NCBI GenBank assembly: GCA_937125455.1
Contig: CAKZLK010000037.1
Coordinates: 1 to 64,000 of the forward strand
From: an uncultured Aequorivita sp.
Lineage (GTDB): Bacteria; Bacteroidota; Bacteroidia; Flavobacteriales; Flavobacteriaceae
Reading direction: 5' to 3'
Length of the DNA: 64,000 nucleotides
Shown here piece by piece: positions 9,671-18,528 of the stretch. Positions within the stretch are counted from its first letter, which is position 1. Every line of letters starts with the position of its first letter. Below the pieces are notes generated by a model, which saw only the letters and a list, made by a program, of their open reading frames with translations, made no database searches and had not been told where the DNA came from. A program made the translations under genes and the position numbers.

Positions 9671-9714
9671 AAAAAGAGCCTTTCGGTTTTGAAACTGAAA
9701 GGCTCTTTTTTATT
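9671..9714. terminator. Bidirectional Rho-independent terminator
   Basis: The inverted repeat GAGCCTTTC...GAAAGGCTC (9676-9705) is flanked by a T tract on the plus strand and an A tract upstream, so it can end tatA transcripts and also the convergent DUF4837 transcript. Confidence 0.9.
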
Positions 9715-9730
9715 TAACTATTATTGAAAG

Positions 9731-10708
9731 CTATTCAATTTTAGCCGAATCTAAGATGGATTCCAACTCAAATTGAAGGTCTCTTTTGGCCGCGGCAGGA
9801 GCATAGGTAAAGCCTTCCAATATTAAATAACGGTTGTTTTTTTCATCTCTAACTGCAAAGTTCACAAAAGGACCTCCCATCCAGGCACCTTTTACCTCCC
9901 AAGTGCCTTTGGTTTCATAGGCAAATTTTCCGTCAAGCTTAGTTTTAAAGATATAAGGTGCATAGGCATCTTCTGTAATAAATTGGCCTTCGTCTTCAAC
10001 TGGAAGCAATTTACTACCTATGGAATCACGGATTTTTATGATATCACCCACTGCAGTACTATCATTTTTTATCATTGTTAAAGGAACTTCATAGACAAGA
10101 ATATTGGTTGTGCCATCCTTTAAATCTTTCCGCATCCAGAAAAAACTGTCAGTAGCTTTAGCAATTCGATATGCGCTAGGAATTTTCATACTAACCCCCA
10201 TTACTTTCTTCAATGAGTCCGTTTTCATTAATGAAATAGCGGTTCTTCTTTGCCTTTCCTTTATTTCAGAAGCGTGAAAAGCTTCAATTATTTTTGGAGC
10301 GTTTTTATCTATCAATTCCACCAATTTTTCTTCGGAAGTAGCTTTAATGACAGCTCCTGCCTGTGGCTTGGCATATTCATCCTTGGCAATGGTTGCTTTA
10401 TCTTCATCGCTAAGAACCACATATAAAAAAAGTCGATTGCTTCGTGCAAAACCTGTAAATGCCTCAGGGGGCATTTGGTTCATAGAAAACAGTGGTTCAT
10501 CTTGAGGAAGACCATCTGTAGGTGCGGCAAAATTATTTCTAATCGCCTCGCCCACAATGCCATTCCACAAATCGTTTGGTATGATAATCTGTAGGGAGTT
10601 AATATTTCCTACAGAATTTGGAAGCAGGGTTTTGTCTTTTTTTCCACCTTCATTACAAGAAGTAAATAAAACAAAAAACGAAAATAATGCAATGTAAAAA
10701 GATTTCAT
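9731..10708 (-). CDS. DUF4837 family lipoprotein
   Basis: A 325-residue lipoprotein. ATG at 10708 gives a clear type II signal peptide (MKSFYIALFSFFVLFTSC, lipobox Cys18); the further upstream ATG at 10798 would bury the signal 30 residues inside and is rejected. Downstream features such as 'LPNSVGNINSLQIIIPNDLW', 'FWMRKDL', 'NILVYEVPL' and 'GPFVNFAVRDEKNNRYLILEGF' match the Bacteroidota DUF4837 family, whose role is unknown. It lies just downstream of the LysM transglycosylase gene in the same direction (110 bases between them), so it may be co-transcribed and act in the envelope. Confidence 0.88.
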   Translation of the reverse strand: MKSFYIALFSFFVLFTSCNEGGKKDKTLLPNSVGNINSLQIIIPNDLWNGIVGEAIRNNFAAPTDGLPQDEPLFSMNQMPPEAFTGFARSNRLFLYVVLSDEDKATIAKDEYAKPQAGAVIKATSEEKLVELIDKNAPKIIEAFHASEIKERQRRTAISLMKTDSLKKVMGVSMKIPSAYRIAKATDSFFWMRKDLKDGTTNILVYEVPLTMIKNDSTAVGDIIKIRDSIGSKLLPVEDEGQFITEDAYAPYIFKTKLDGKFAYETKGTWEVKGAWMGGPFVNFAVRDEKNNRYLILEGFTYAPAAAKRDLQFELESILDSAKIE

Positions 10709-10818
10709 CTGCCAATAATATTTGCTTTTGGGGATAGATGGAATATCCTTGTTTAATCTTTTAAGCGGTAATTCTAAATCTGATAATGGATATTTCATTA
10801 AAAGGATGTTTTTTGGAA

Positions 10819-12381
10819 CTATCCTTTATAGATTTTAAGTTTAGTTCCAGGCTTTAGGTTAGTACCACTAATATCGTTCCATTTTTTGATATTTTGTACC
10901 GAAACACCAGGAAATTTTTGAGAAATACTCCACAAGGAGTCTCCGTTGCGCACTGTATATGTTTTTTCGGAAGAATTTCCTTGCGAAACTGTATTGCTTG
11001 CAATATCTTGTGAAGTCTTTTTAGGATATATAATCAAGTTTTGACCTACCTTTACCGTGTTGCTGCGCATACCATTCCAACTTCTTATTTGGCTAACACC
11101 CACACCATATCTTTCAGCAATTCTACCTAAATAATCTCCTCTTTTTACTCGATAGCGAATTTTTTCAGGTTGTTCAATCAATTCTGGCAATGGCTTTTCT
11201 GCTTCTTGTTGCTCTTCTTGAGCAAAGGCATATATTGCATTTTCGTTGTTCACGAAAGCTCCCACAGAGGTTAGGGGAAGACGCAATACATAATTTTCAT
11301 CCTTAATTACCGGAATAACACCAAGTTTATAGGATGGGTTTAAAAACTCAAGCTCTTCTTTGTCAAGATTGGTAAGCTTTGCTACTTGATCAAGAGTAAT
11401 TTGTTGTTTTACTCTTATGGTGTCAGTGGCAACGAATGGAATTCTAGTGCCATGTTTCTTAAAACCATGCTCTTCAGCATATTCAAAAATATACATAGTG
11501 GCCAAAAAGGCAGGAACATATCCAGCCGTTTCACGTGGAAGATAGTCGCGTAGATTCCAGTAGTTCGTTTTTCCACCTGAACGACGAATGGCTTTTGAAA
11601 CATTACCAGGACCTGAGTTATAGGCTGCGAGCGCTAAATCCCAATCGTTAAAGCTATTGTTCAAACTTTTCAAATATTTACAGGCAGCCTCTGTAGCCAT
11701 AATTGGGTCGGAACGTTCGTCTACGTAAGAACTTACATCCAAGCCAAACATTTTGCCGGTAGTAAACATAAATTGCCAAAGACCTGTAGCGCCAACCCTT
11801 GATTGTGCGCGTGGGTTTAAGGCCGATTCAATTACGGCTAAATATTTTAATTCTAAAGGAAGATTATTTTTGTCGAGCTCCTGTTCAAACATGGGAAAAT
11901 AATATTCGCTCAAGCCCATCAATCGCTCCAGTGTTCCTCTTCGGTTTTTTAGATATTGTTTAATTACGCTTTCCAAAGATGGATTGTATTCTACCTTGAA
12001 AGGCGTTCGGGCATCAAGTTCTTTTAGCCGCTGTTTTAACACTTCGGTGGGAAGCTCATCATAATCAACAGCTTCGTAATTTTGATTTGCTACACTGCTA
12101 TATACATCTTCAAAAAGATCTGATTTATATAACTCTTTTAACCAAAGACTATCTTTTTTCCTGGCTATTGCCATATCCTTTAGGTCGTATATAGTGGAGT
12201 CTTTAATAGAGGTAGCAAGCACTGTGGAAGGTAATTCTTCAGCAATTTTAGATACTCTTATAGAATCAATAACTTGTACCTTTTTGGTATTAAGCTTCTT
12301 GCTATTCTTTTTACCCTGTTGGGCAAAACCCATGCTGAAGAAAAGCAACAGCATAAAGGGGAGGATTTTGTTTAGTTTCAT
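10819..12381 (-). CDS. mltD: Lytic transglycosylase with LysM domains (MltD-like)
   Basis: A 520-residue secreted murein hydrolase that cleaves the glycan strand. Signal peptide residues 1-20 (MKLNKILPFMLLLFFSMGFA). The SLT domain is at about 165-300, with catalytic Glu185 in 'AVIESALNP', followed by 'SRVGATGLWQFM', 'LALAAYNSGPGNV' and 'ETAGYVPAFLATMYI'. Two clear LysM peptidoglycan-binding modules sit at about 409-453 and 473-518, and a degenerate third at about 325-370. This domain order is that of MltD. An imperfect parS-like 16-mer lies within the gene (11527-11542). Confidence 0.93.
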   Translation of the reverse strand: MKLNKILPFMLLLFFSMGFAQQGKKNSKKLNTKKVQVIDSIRVSKIAEELPSTVLATSIKDSTIYDLKDMAIARKKDSLWLKELYKSDLFEDVYSSVANQNYEAVDYDELPTEVLKQRLKELDARTPFKVEYNPSLESVIKQYLKNRRGTLERLMGLSEYYFPMFEQELDKNNLPLELKYLAVIESALNPRAQSRVGATGLWQFMFTTGKMFGLDVSSYVDERSDPIMATEAACKYLKSLNNSFNDWDLALAAYNSGPGNVSKAIRRSGGKTNYWNLRDYLPRETAGYVPAFLATMYIFEYAEEHGFKKHGTRIPFVATDTIRVKQQITLDQVAKLTNLDKEELEFLNPSYKLGVIPVIKDENYVLRLPLTSVGAFVNNENAIYAFAQEEQQEAEKPLPELIEQPEKIRYRVKRGDYLGRIAERYGVGVSQIRSWNGMRSNTVKVGQNLIIYPKKTSQDIASNTVSQGNSSEKTYTVRNGDSLWSISQKFPGVSVQNIKKWNDISGTNLKPGTKLKIYKG

Positions 12382-12568
12382 CAGCTTTTTATTGCATTTG
12401 GGGATTTGGGTAAATTCGCCTGATTAATACGCTTTAATTAAGGGTAAAACTCAATATTCTTAAAAATTGTAACGCTTTTTAAAAAATAAAATTTTATCAA
12501 ATATAATAATTTGGCGAAATTACACAAATTTATATGCCAAAAGCCTAATATAGTGTTATTTAACTTTT

Positions 12569-13753
12569 CTACAACAAGGCCTTAATTCCTGGTAGGGTTT
12601 TCCCCTCAAGCATTTCAAGCATTGCGCCCCCACCTGTTGAAACATAGCTTACTTTATTTGATAGATCAAATTTGTGTACAGCCGCAACTGAATCACCACC
12701 TCCTACTAATGAATATGCACCATTTGCTGTTGCTTTTGCAATATTTTGCCCCAAAATTTTTGTTCCCTGAGCAAATTTATCCATTTCAAACACACCTACA
12801 GGACCGTTCCACAAAATGGTTTTGGACTGAGCCAGAACTTCAGCAAAAATTTTGTTTGTCTCTGGTCCTACATCAAGTCCCATCCAACCATCAGGAATAT
12901 TATTTGCGGGCGTAATTTTAGTATTTGCGTCTTCTGAAAAACGATCTGCTATCACAGCATCTACTGGCAAATGTATCAATACATTTTTCTTTTTTGCCTC
13001 CTCTAAAATTTCCAATGCAAGATCTTGCTTATCGTCTTCAACCAGAGAGCTGCCTATTTTTCCACCTTGTGCTTTTATAAAAGTAAAAGCCATTCCGCCA
13101 CCAATTATTAGATGATCTATCTTGTCTAAAATATTTTCAATTATAGTAATTTTTGAAGATACCTTTGCCCCGCCAATGATTGCTGTAACAGGCTTTTCAT
13201 TAGTTTCCAAAACTTTTTTTACATTTTCAATTTCTGAAGCTAACAATATTCCAAAACATTTATTTTCTGGAAAAAATTCAGCAATAATTGCAGTGGAAGC
13301 GTGAGCACGATGTGCTGTTCCGAAAGCGTCATTTACATATATATCCCCAAATTTTGATAGTTTTTCGGCAAAATCACGATCTCCCTTTGTTTCTTCCTCA
13401 TAATACCGAAGGTTTTCTAACAAAAGAATTTCACCAGACTTTAAGTTTGAAACTGCCTCGGCAACCTTTGGGCCAATACAGTCGTCCACAAACTTTACCT
13501 GGACCCCAATAATATCAGATAGGCACTTAACGATATGCTGTAGTGAAAATTCGGGCTCCTTATTTTTGGGTCTTCCAAGGTGTGACATTAACACACAGCT
13601 ACCGCCATCCTCCAAAATTTTTAAAATAGTCGGTTTGGCTGCACGTATTCTAGTATCGTCAGTTACGTTGAAATCCGCATCCAGAGGGACGTTGAAATCT
13701 ACCCGGATTAATGCCTTTTTTTCTTTAAAATTTATATCGTTTACCGTTTTCAT
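12569..13753 (-). CDS. pgk: Phosphoglycerate kinase
   Basis: Glycolytic enzyme transferring phosphate from 1,3-bisphosphoglycerate to ADP. The 394-residue protein has the N-terminal substrate motif 'RVDFNVPLD', 'MSHLGRPKN', '[13 protein letters not shown]', 'IGGAKVSSK' and the C-terminal nucleotide motif '[15 protein letters not shown]'. ATG at 13753 is chosen; a TTG seven codons upstream overlaps the -7 promoter element and cannot be the start. The gene stands alone between the transglycosylase and the divergent holB. Confidence 0.97.
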   Translation of the reverse strand: MKTVNDINFKEKKALIRVDFNVPLDADFNVTDDTRIRAAKPTILKILEDGGSCVLMSHLGRPKNKEPEFSLQHIVKCLSDIIGVQVKFVDDCIGPKVAEAVSNLKSGEILLLENLRYYEEETKGDRDFAEKLSKFGDIYVNDAFGTAHRAHASTAIIAEFFPENKCFGILLASEIENVKKVLETNEKPVTAIIGGAKVSSKITIIENILDKIDHLIIGGGMAFTFIKAQGGKIGSSLVEDDKQDLALEILEEAKKKNVLIHLPVDAVIADRFSEDANTKITPANNIPDGWMGLDVGPETNKIFAEVLAQSKTILWNGPVGVFEMDKFAQGTKILGQNIAKATANGAYSLVGGGDSVAAVHKFDLSNKVSYVSTGGGAMLEMLEGKTLPGIKALL

Positions 13754-13771
13754 ATCAAAAATATTATGCTG

Positions 13772-13779
13772 CAAATATA
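13772..13779 (-). promoter_or_regulatory. -7 promoter element of pgk
   Basis: On the minus strand the sequence TATATTTG matches TAnnTTTG and ends 18 bases before the pgk ATG. No convincing TTG at the expected -33 position was seen. Confidence 0.5.
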
Positions 13780-13894
13780 GTTTTTTTGGTCTTTAATAAT
13801 AAGTTGATTTTTAAAGACAAAAACCATTAGCGTGTGGAAGTTTCATAAAAGTTATTTCAAAAATTTGTACAAGAAAATAACTCCCAAAAATGTT

Positions 13895-13902
13895 TAGATT
13901 TG
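13895..13902 (+). promoter_or_regulatory. -7 promoter element of holB, very close to the start codon
   Basis: TAGATTTG matches TAnnTTTG and ends only three bases before the ATG at 13906. If it is the active element, transcription would begin at or just after the start codon, so the mRNA would be essentially leaderless. Confidence 0.45.
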
Positions 13903-13905
13903 CGT

Positions 13906-15060
13906 ATGGATTTTTCAGAAATAATTGGTCACCAACATATAAAATCGCATCTTCAAAAGACCATTGAAAATGGTCGTATTCCACACGCACAACTATTTTC
14001 GGGTGTCAATGGGAGCGGGTTGTTACCGCTGGCTATTGCCTATGCATCAGAATTGTTGTGTATCCAATATGAAAAAGGAAGTGCTGAATATCTTTCCTCC
14101 AAAAACAAAGTTTCAAAATTAATTCATCCTGATTTGCATTTCGTTTACCCAGTAAATACAAGTGATGATGTAAAAAAGAATGCGGTTTCGGATAACTATG
14201 CAGAAGGGTGGCGCAGTTTTGTGATGAACAATCCCTACGCTTCGCTTTTTGAGTGGCTTCAAAGTATTGGAATCGAAAAAAAACAAGGCAACATAAGCAA
14301 ATTTGAAGCTGAAAATATATCCAAAAAACTTTCCCTTAAAGCATTTGAAGGCGGCTATAAAGTGATGATTATCTGGATGGCCGATAATATGAACGGCGAA
14401 TGTGCGAATAAAATTCTCAAATTAATTGAAGAGCCCTCAGACAAAACTGTACTTCTTTTATTAACTGAAAAAGAGGAGCAAATAATCACTACCATTCACT
14501 CGCGTTGCCAAAAACTTACTATTCCCCTACTTTCTGAAGCCGATATTGCTGAAAGTTTGATTGAAAAACAGTTCCTAAAAGAGTCATTGGCCTATCAAAC
14601 CGCCCGAAGATCAAGGGGTGACTACAATAAAGCACTACAACTACTGGACGAAACAGGTGAAGATGAGGTTTTTGAAAATTGGTTTATAAGTTGGGTTCGG
14701 ACCGCTTTTAGAGCAAAGGGAAATAAAGCGGCAATCAATAATTTATTGGATTGGAGTGACGAACTTGCTGGACAGGGTCGTGAAACCCAAAAGAAATTTC
14801 TTTTTTATTGTATTGAAGTTTTTAGACAAGCACTTTTGAAAAATTACAACGCAGAATCACTTTTATTTTTTGAAGCAAAAGATGAATCTTTCTCTTTACC
14901 AAAATTTGCGCCTTTTGTACATCAAAATAATATTTTTGAAATTAATACGGCTTTAGAAGATGCTTCCTATCATATTGAACGAAATGGAAATGCCAAAATA
15001 ATTTTTACAGATCTATCTATAAAACTAACACGCTTGATCCACAAACCAGAATTGATATAG
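13906..15060 (+). CDS. holB: DNA polymerase III subunit delta'
   Basis: Clamp-loader subunit that, with delta and tau/gamma, loads the sliding clamp at the replication fork. The 384-residue protein has the AAA+ N-terminus of this family ('FSEIIGHQHIKSHLQ', 'GRIPHAQLFSG', then a degenerate P-loop 'NGSGLLPLAIAYA'), 'HPDLHFVYPV', 'YKVMIIWMADNMN', 'ANKILKLIEEPSD' and the 'TIHSRCQ' sensor region. The degenerate P-loop fits a non-hydrolysing delta' subunit. ATG at 13906 is preferred over a TTG two codons earlier. Confidence 0.93.
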   Translation: MDFSEIIGHQHIKSHLQKTIENGRIPHAQLFSGVNGSGLLPLAIAYASELLCIQYEKGSAEYLSSKNKVSKLIHPDLHFVYPVNTSDDVKKNAVSDNYAEGWRSFVMNNPYASLFEWLQSIGIEKKQGNISKFEAENISKKLSLKAFEGGYKVMIIWMADNMNGECANKILKLIEEPSDKTVLLLLTEKEEQIITTIHSRCQKLTIPLLSEADIAESLIEKQFLKESLAYQTARRSRGDYNKALQLLDETGEDEVFENWFISWVRTAFRAKGNKAAINNLLDWSDELAGQGRETQKKFLFYCIEVFRQALLKNYNAESLLFFEAKDESFSLPKFAPFVHQNNIFEINTALEDASYHIERNGNAKIIFTDLSIKLTRLIHKPELI

Positions 15061-15139
15061 GTATTTTTTATTATAAATTTATATTTATAGAAAATAGCTA
15101 TGGAATTTGTCGTAATTAAAGCCCTATTTAAAAGGGAAA

Positions 15140-15195
15140 AATAAAAAACCCACCCATTTCCCCTTTAAAGCCCTCAATACGTCTTAGAGGTCGCT
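15140..15195. repeat. Probable dispersed repeat remnant
   Basis: The otherwise featureless 143-base gap after holB holds CCCACCCATTTCCCC and AAGCCCTC followed by a short non-coding tail. Its C-block composition resembles the repeats at 2641 and 2808. Low confidence, because only the composition is shared. Confidence 0.25.
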
Positions 15196-15203
15196 AAAAT
15201 TCG

Positions 15204-16049
15204 TTATTTCATCTTTTTGAAGCAATAGATATGCGAAGAATACTCCTTCGTGCTTTTAGCTTTTAAATTTGATAGAAATCCAATCCAAATTGCTTTTAGA
15301 GAAAATTTATTCCCAGATTTATATTTTTCAGAAAGTAGGCTCACGTAAAATGAATCAAAAATCATGGGATCTATTTTTTCAAGTTTAAAATTTTCCGAAA
15401 AAAGTTTTTGAATCGACTCTTTTGAAAAATGCCAAAGATGTCGAGGCACATCAAAAGCTGCCCAAAATTTGTCGTAATGGTTCGCATCAAAACTTTTGAA
15501 ATTGGGAACAGCAATAATTAATGTTCCGTTTGGTTTTACCAAGTTTGATAATGTTATGATTGTTTCTTCCAAATTTGGAATATGTTCTAAAACATGCCAA
15601 AGCGTAATTACATCAAACTGCTGTCCTTTAAAATCATTTAAAGAAGGTTTTAATTCAATTCCTTTTTCTGAAGCTAATTTTACGGCATTTTTATTTGGTT
15701 CCATTCCTTGAACTTGCCAACCGTTTTCTTTTGCAACTTTCAAAAAATCTCCTGTTCCAGCGCCAACATCCAGCAAAGAACCAAAACCATTATTTTGACT
15801 GAAAATTAATTTGACTTTTTTCTGAAGCGACCATTTTTTTACTAATTGGTACAGGCTCGAAAATAAACCACTCTTTTCATCTGTATGTGATATATAGTCT
15901 TCGCTTTCGTAATACTTCGAAAGATCTTCAATTTTTGGCTGGGGGAAAGTTTTCAAAAAATCCAATTCTGGATCATAAATCAAATCAAAAGATTCACCGG
16001 AAACCAAATAATCCTTTACTGATAAATATTTTTTCTCGTTATTTTTCAA
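15204..16049 (-). CDS. Class I SAM-dependent methyltransferase
   Basis: A 281-residue methyltransferase. Motif I is 'SLLDVGAGTGDFLKVA', the acidic end of strand 2 is 'VQGMEPNKNAV', motif IV is 'FDVITLWHVLEHIPN', and the post-motif 'NGTLIIAVPNFKSFDANHYD' plus 'AFDVPRHLWHFS' are typical of the Methyltransf_23 type found in cell-surface and small-molecule methylation. The substrate cannot be inferred. The gene lies downstream of mnmG on the same strand, with a parS-like site in the gap, so it may be transcribed from its own promoter. Confidence 0.85.
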   Translation of the reverse strand: MKNNEKKYLSVKDYLVSGESFDLIYDPELDFLKTFPQPKIEDLSKYYESEDYISHTDEKSGLFSSLYQLVKKWSLQKKVKLIFSQNNGFGSLLDVGAGTGDFLKVAKENGWQVQGMEPNKNAVKLASEKGIELKPSLNDFKGQQFDVITLWHVLEHIPNLEETIITLSNLVKPNGTLIIAVPNFKSFDANHYDKFWAAFDVPRHLWHFSKESIQKLFSENFKLEKIDPMIFDSFYVSLLSEKYKSGNKFSLKAIWIGFLSNLKAKSTKEYSSHIYCFKKMK

Positions 16050-16106
16050 GAATGAAACTTTTGTTTAGGGAAACTTAATTGTTGTTTATAATGAATACAG
16101 CTGAAG

Positions 16107-16122
16107 TGTTCCACGTGAAACA
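16107..16122. promoter_or_regulatory. parS centromere site (ParB binding), exact consensus
   Basis: TGTTCCACGTGAAACA is identical to the classical 16-bp parS sequence of Bacillus subtilis and fits the broadly conserved consensus TGTTNCACGTGAAACA. It lies in the short gap after the mnmG stop codon. ParB spreads from such sites and loads SMC. No parA or parB gene is in this window. Confidence 0.88.
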
Positions 16123-16128
16123 ATAAAA

Positions 16129-18000
16129 CTAACGCCCCATATACACTAATAGAACAGAAACATCATTCGGAGAAACCCCACTTATTCGAGATGCTTGTGA
16201 AACAGTAGCAGGTTTAATTTTTGTTAGTTTTTCGCGAGCTTCATAAGACAACGATTTCAACTTTGAATAATCAAAAGAGGATGGGATTTTCAATCCCTCC
16301 AACCTGTTTAATTTATCAGCATTGTTTTTTTCCTTGTCAATATATCCGGAATATTTAACTTGAATTTCTGCCTGCTCAATCATTTCAGTATCTAAATTAT
16401 TTTCCGCAATATAATTTTTTACCGAAGCTATCCCCTTCATATCTTCCATGGTTACTTCGGGACGAGAAAAGAATTTAAACATTTTATCGCTTTGTTCAAC
16501 CAAAGCAGATTCTCTCGCTTCAAAAATAGGGTTGATTTCTTCGGGAACGGCACTTGTTTCCTTAAAAAACTGAACAAAAGCTTCCGCTTTTTCTTTCTTT
16601 TCCTCCATCTTTCGCAGACGCTTTTCACTTGCTAAACCAATATCAAATGCTTTTGGCGTTAGTCTAAAATCAGCATTATCTTGACGCAATAAAGTTCTGT
16701 ATTCAGCCCGAGAAGTAAACATTCGGTAAGGCTCCTCTGTACCTTTTGTGATAAGATCATCAATTAAAACCCCAATGTAAGCTTCATTCCTTTGAAGGAT
16801 AAAAGATTCTTTTTCATGAACCTTTAAATGAGCATTAATCCCAGCCATTAATCCTTGCGAAGCTGCTTCTTCATAACCGGTAGTTCCATTTATCTGTCCA
16901 GCAAAATATAAACCCGAAACCAATTTTGTTTCAAGTGTGTGCTTTAATTGTGTTGGAGGAAAATAATCATATTCAATAGCATATCCTGGGCGAAAAAATT
17001 TGACGTTTTCAAAACCGGCCACTTGACGTAAAGCTTTAAACTGAATATCTTCTGGCAATGAAGTTGAAAAACCATTTATGTAATATTCAACGGTATCCCA
17101 ACCCTCAGGTTCTACAAAAAGCTGGTGTCTGTCTTTATCTGCAAAACGATTAATTTTATCTTCTATTGAAGGACAATATCTTGGCCCAAGACTTTGTATT
17201 GAACCGTTAAACATGGGCGAACGGTCAAAACCTTCGCGCAAAATATCATGAACCTCTAAGCTAGTGTAGCTCATGTGGCAGGAACGTTGACTCTTTAATG
17301 GAGTTGTTTCATCTGAATAGGAAAATTTCTCAGGAATTTCATCACCTGGTTGTTCAATCATTTTAGAAAAATCCAAAGAACGACCATCAACTCTTGGTGG
17401 AGTTCCGGTTTTCATTCTTCCAGATTCAAATCCTAAATCAAGCAAATCTTGGGTTATTCCTGTAGAAGCTCTTTCACCGGCTCGTCCTCCCCCAAATTGC
17501 TTTTCCCCAATATGAATTAATCCATTTAAAAAAGTACCATTTGTAAGAACAACACTTTTTCCCTTTATTTCCAAACCCAGGGAAGTTTTTACACCTCGAA
17601 TTTTACCATTTTCAACAATAATTCCAGCGATCATCTCTTGATAAAAATCCAAATTTGGAGTTTGCTCAAGCATTATTCTCCAAGTTTCAGCAAAACGCAT
17701 TCGATCACTTTGAACTCTTGGGCTCCACATAGCAGGCCCTTTTGACTTATTAAGCATTTTAAATTGTATTGCCGTCTTGTCTGAAACAATTCCGCTATAG
17801 CCGCCCATTGCATCAATTTCACGTACAATTTGCCCCTTAGCGATTCCACCCATAGCAGGGTTGCAACTCATTTGTGCTATTGTTTGCAAGTTCATTGTAA
17901 CCAATAAGGTTTTTGAACCCATATTAGCAGCTGCAGCTGCAGCTTCAGAGCCAGCATGGCCAGCACCAACAACAATTACATCATACTCGTTTTGAAACAT
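16129..18000 (-). CDS. mnmG: tRNA uridine-5-carboxymethylaminomethyl(34) synthesis enzyme MnmG
   Basis: FAD-dependent enzyme that, with MnmE, modifies the wobble uridine of several tRNAs. The 623-residue length is normal. N-terminal FAD motif 'VVGAGHAGSEAAAAAANMG'; 'SCNPAMGGIAKGQIVREIDAMGG'-type region; 'YCPSIEDKINRFADKDRHQ'; 'GQINGTTGYEEAASQGLMAG'; and the C-terminal 'AGVSPNDVSVLL'-like end (here 'ISGVSPNDVSVLLVYMGR'). It is flanked on both sides by parS-like sites (16107 and 18014). In many bacteria mnmG (gidA) is close to the replication origin. Confidence 0.97.
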   Translation of the reverse strand: MFQNEYDVIVVGAGHAGSEAAAAAANMGSKTLLVTMNLQTIAQMSCNPAMGGIAKGQIVREIDAMGGYSGIVSDKTAIQFKMLNKSKGPAMWSPRVQSDRMRFAETWRIMLEQTPNLDFYQEMIAGIIVENGKIRGVKTSLGLEIKGKSVVLTNGTFLNGLIHIGEKQFGGGRAGERASTGITQDLLDLGFESGRMKTGTPPRVDGRSLDFSKMIEQPGDEIPEKFSYSDETTPLKSQRSCHMSYTSLEVHDILREGFDRSPMFNGSIQSLGPRYCPSIEDKINRFADKDRHQLFVEPEGWDTVEYYINGFSTSLPEDIQFKALRQVAGFENVKFFRPGYAIEYDYFPPTQLKHTLETKLVSGLYFAGQINGTTGYEEAASQGLMAGINAHLKVHEKESFILQRNEAYIGVLIDDLITKGTEEPYRMFTSRAEYRTLLRQDNADFRLTPKAFDIGLASEKRLRKMEEKKEKAEAFVQFFKETSAVPEEINPIFEARESALVEQSDKMFKFFSRPEVTMEDMKGIASVKNYIAENNLDTEMIEQAEIQVKYSGYIDKEKNNADKLNRLEGLKIPSSFDYSKLKSLSYEAREKLTKIKPATVSQASRISGVSPNDVSVLLVYMGR

Positions 18001-18013
18001 ATATTATTTTAAT

Positions 18014-18029
18014 TGTTCCACGTGGAACA
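18014..18029. promoter_or_regulatory. parS-like centromere site, perfect palindrome
   Basis: TGTTCCACGTGGAACA is a fully symmetric 16-mer differing from the consensus parS at one position. It sits 14 bases upstream of the mnmG start, between mnmG and ybeY, 1.9 kb from the exact parS at 16107. Confidence 0.82.
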
Positions 18030-18111
18030 TTTAGTTTTATTTATTCTTAAAAGGGGTGCAAAATTACAATAAAATACTAATTTTAAAGGAATTAAGATGT
18101 ATAAATTACCG

Positions 18112-18528
18112 TTAAGGACTAGAAAGTCTTTTAAGACATTCGTCTTCCTTTTCTCGCATTAATTGTTCATCTAAAGTACTCTTGTCTTTATATCCACAAA
18201 AGTGAAGAATTCCATGAATCATAACTCGGTGTAATTCATCATTAAAATTTGTATTGAAATCGGTAGCATTATCTGAAACACGATCGACAGAAATATAAAT
18301 CTCTCCATTTATTTGTTTCCCTACTTTATAATCAAAACTAATTATATCAGTTAATGTATCGTGGTTTAAAAATTCCACATTCAGTTTATGCAAATATTCA
18401 TCATCACAAAAAATATAAACAATTTCGCCAAGTTCGAATCCTTCTGAAACGATACAATCAGCTATCCATTGTTTTAATAGAGCTTCGTTTTTTAAATCAA
18501 ATTTAGTTTCAAAATTAAAATCAATCAT
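18112..18528 (-). CDS. ybeY: Endoribonuclease YbeY (rRNA maturation factor)
   Basis: Metallo-RNase acting in 16S rRNA 3' processing and ribosome quality control. The 138-residue protein has the zinc-binding 'HRVMIHGILHFCGYKDKS' region: two of the three canonical histidines of HGxxHxxGxxH are present, and the third is replaced (GYKDKS), a deviation that I believe is usual in Bacteroidota sequences. The start overlaps the 3' end of the upstream DUF4175 gene by 8 bases, so they are probably co-transcribed. Confidence 0.92.
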   Translation of the reverse strand: MIDFNFETKFDLKNEALLKQWIADCIVSEGFELGEIVYIFCDDEYLHKLNVEFLNHDTLTDIISFDYKVGKQINGEIYISVDRVSDNATDFNTNFNDELHRVMIHGILHFCGYKDKSTLDEQLMREKEDECLKRLSSP

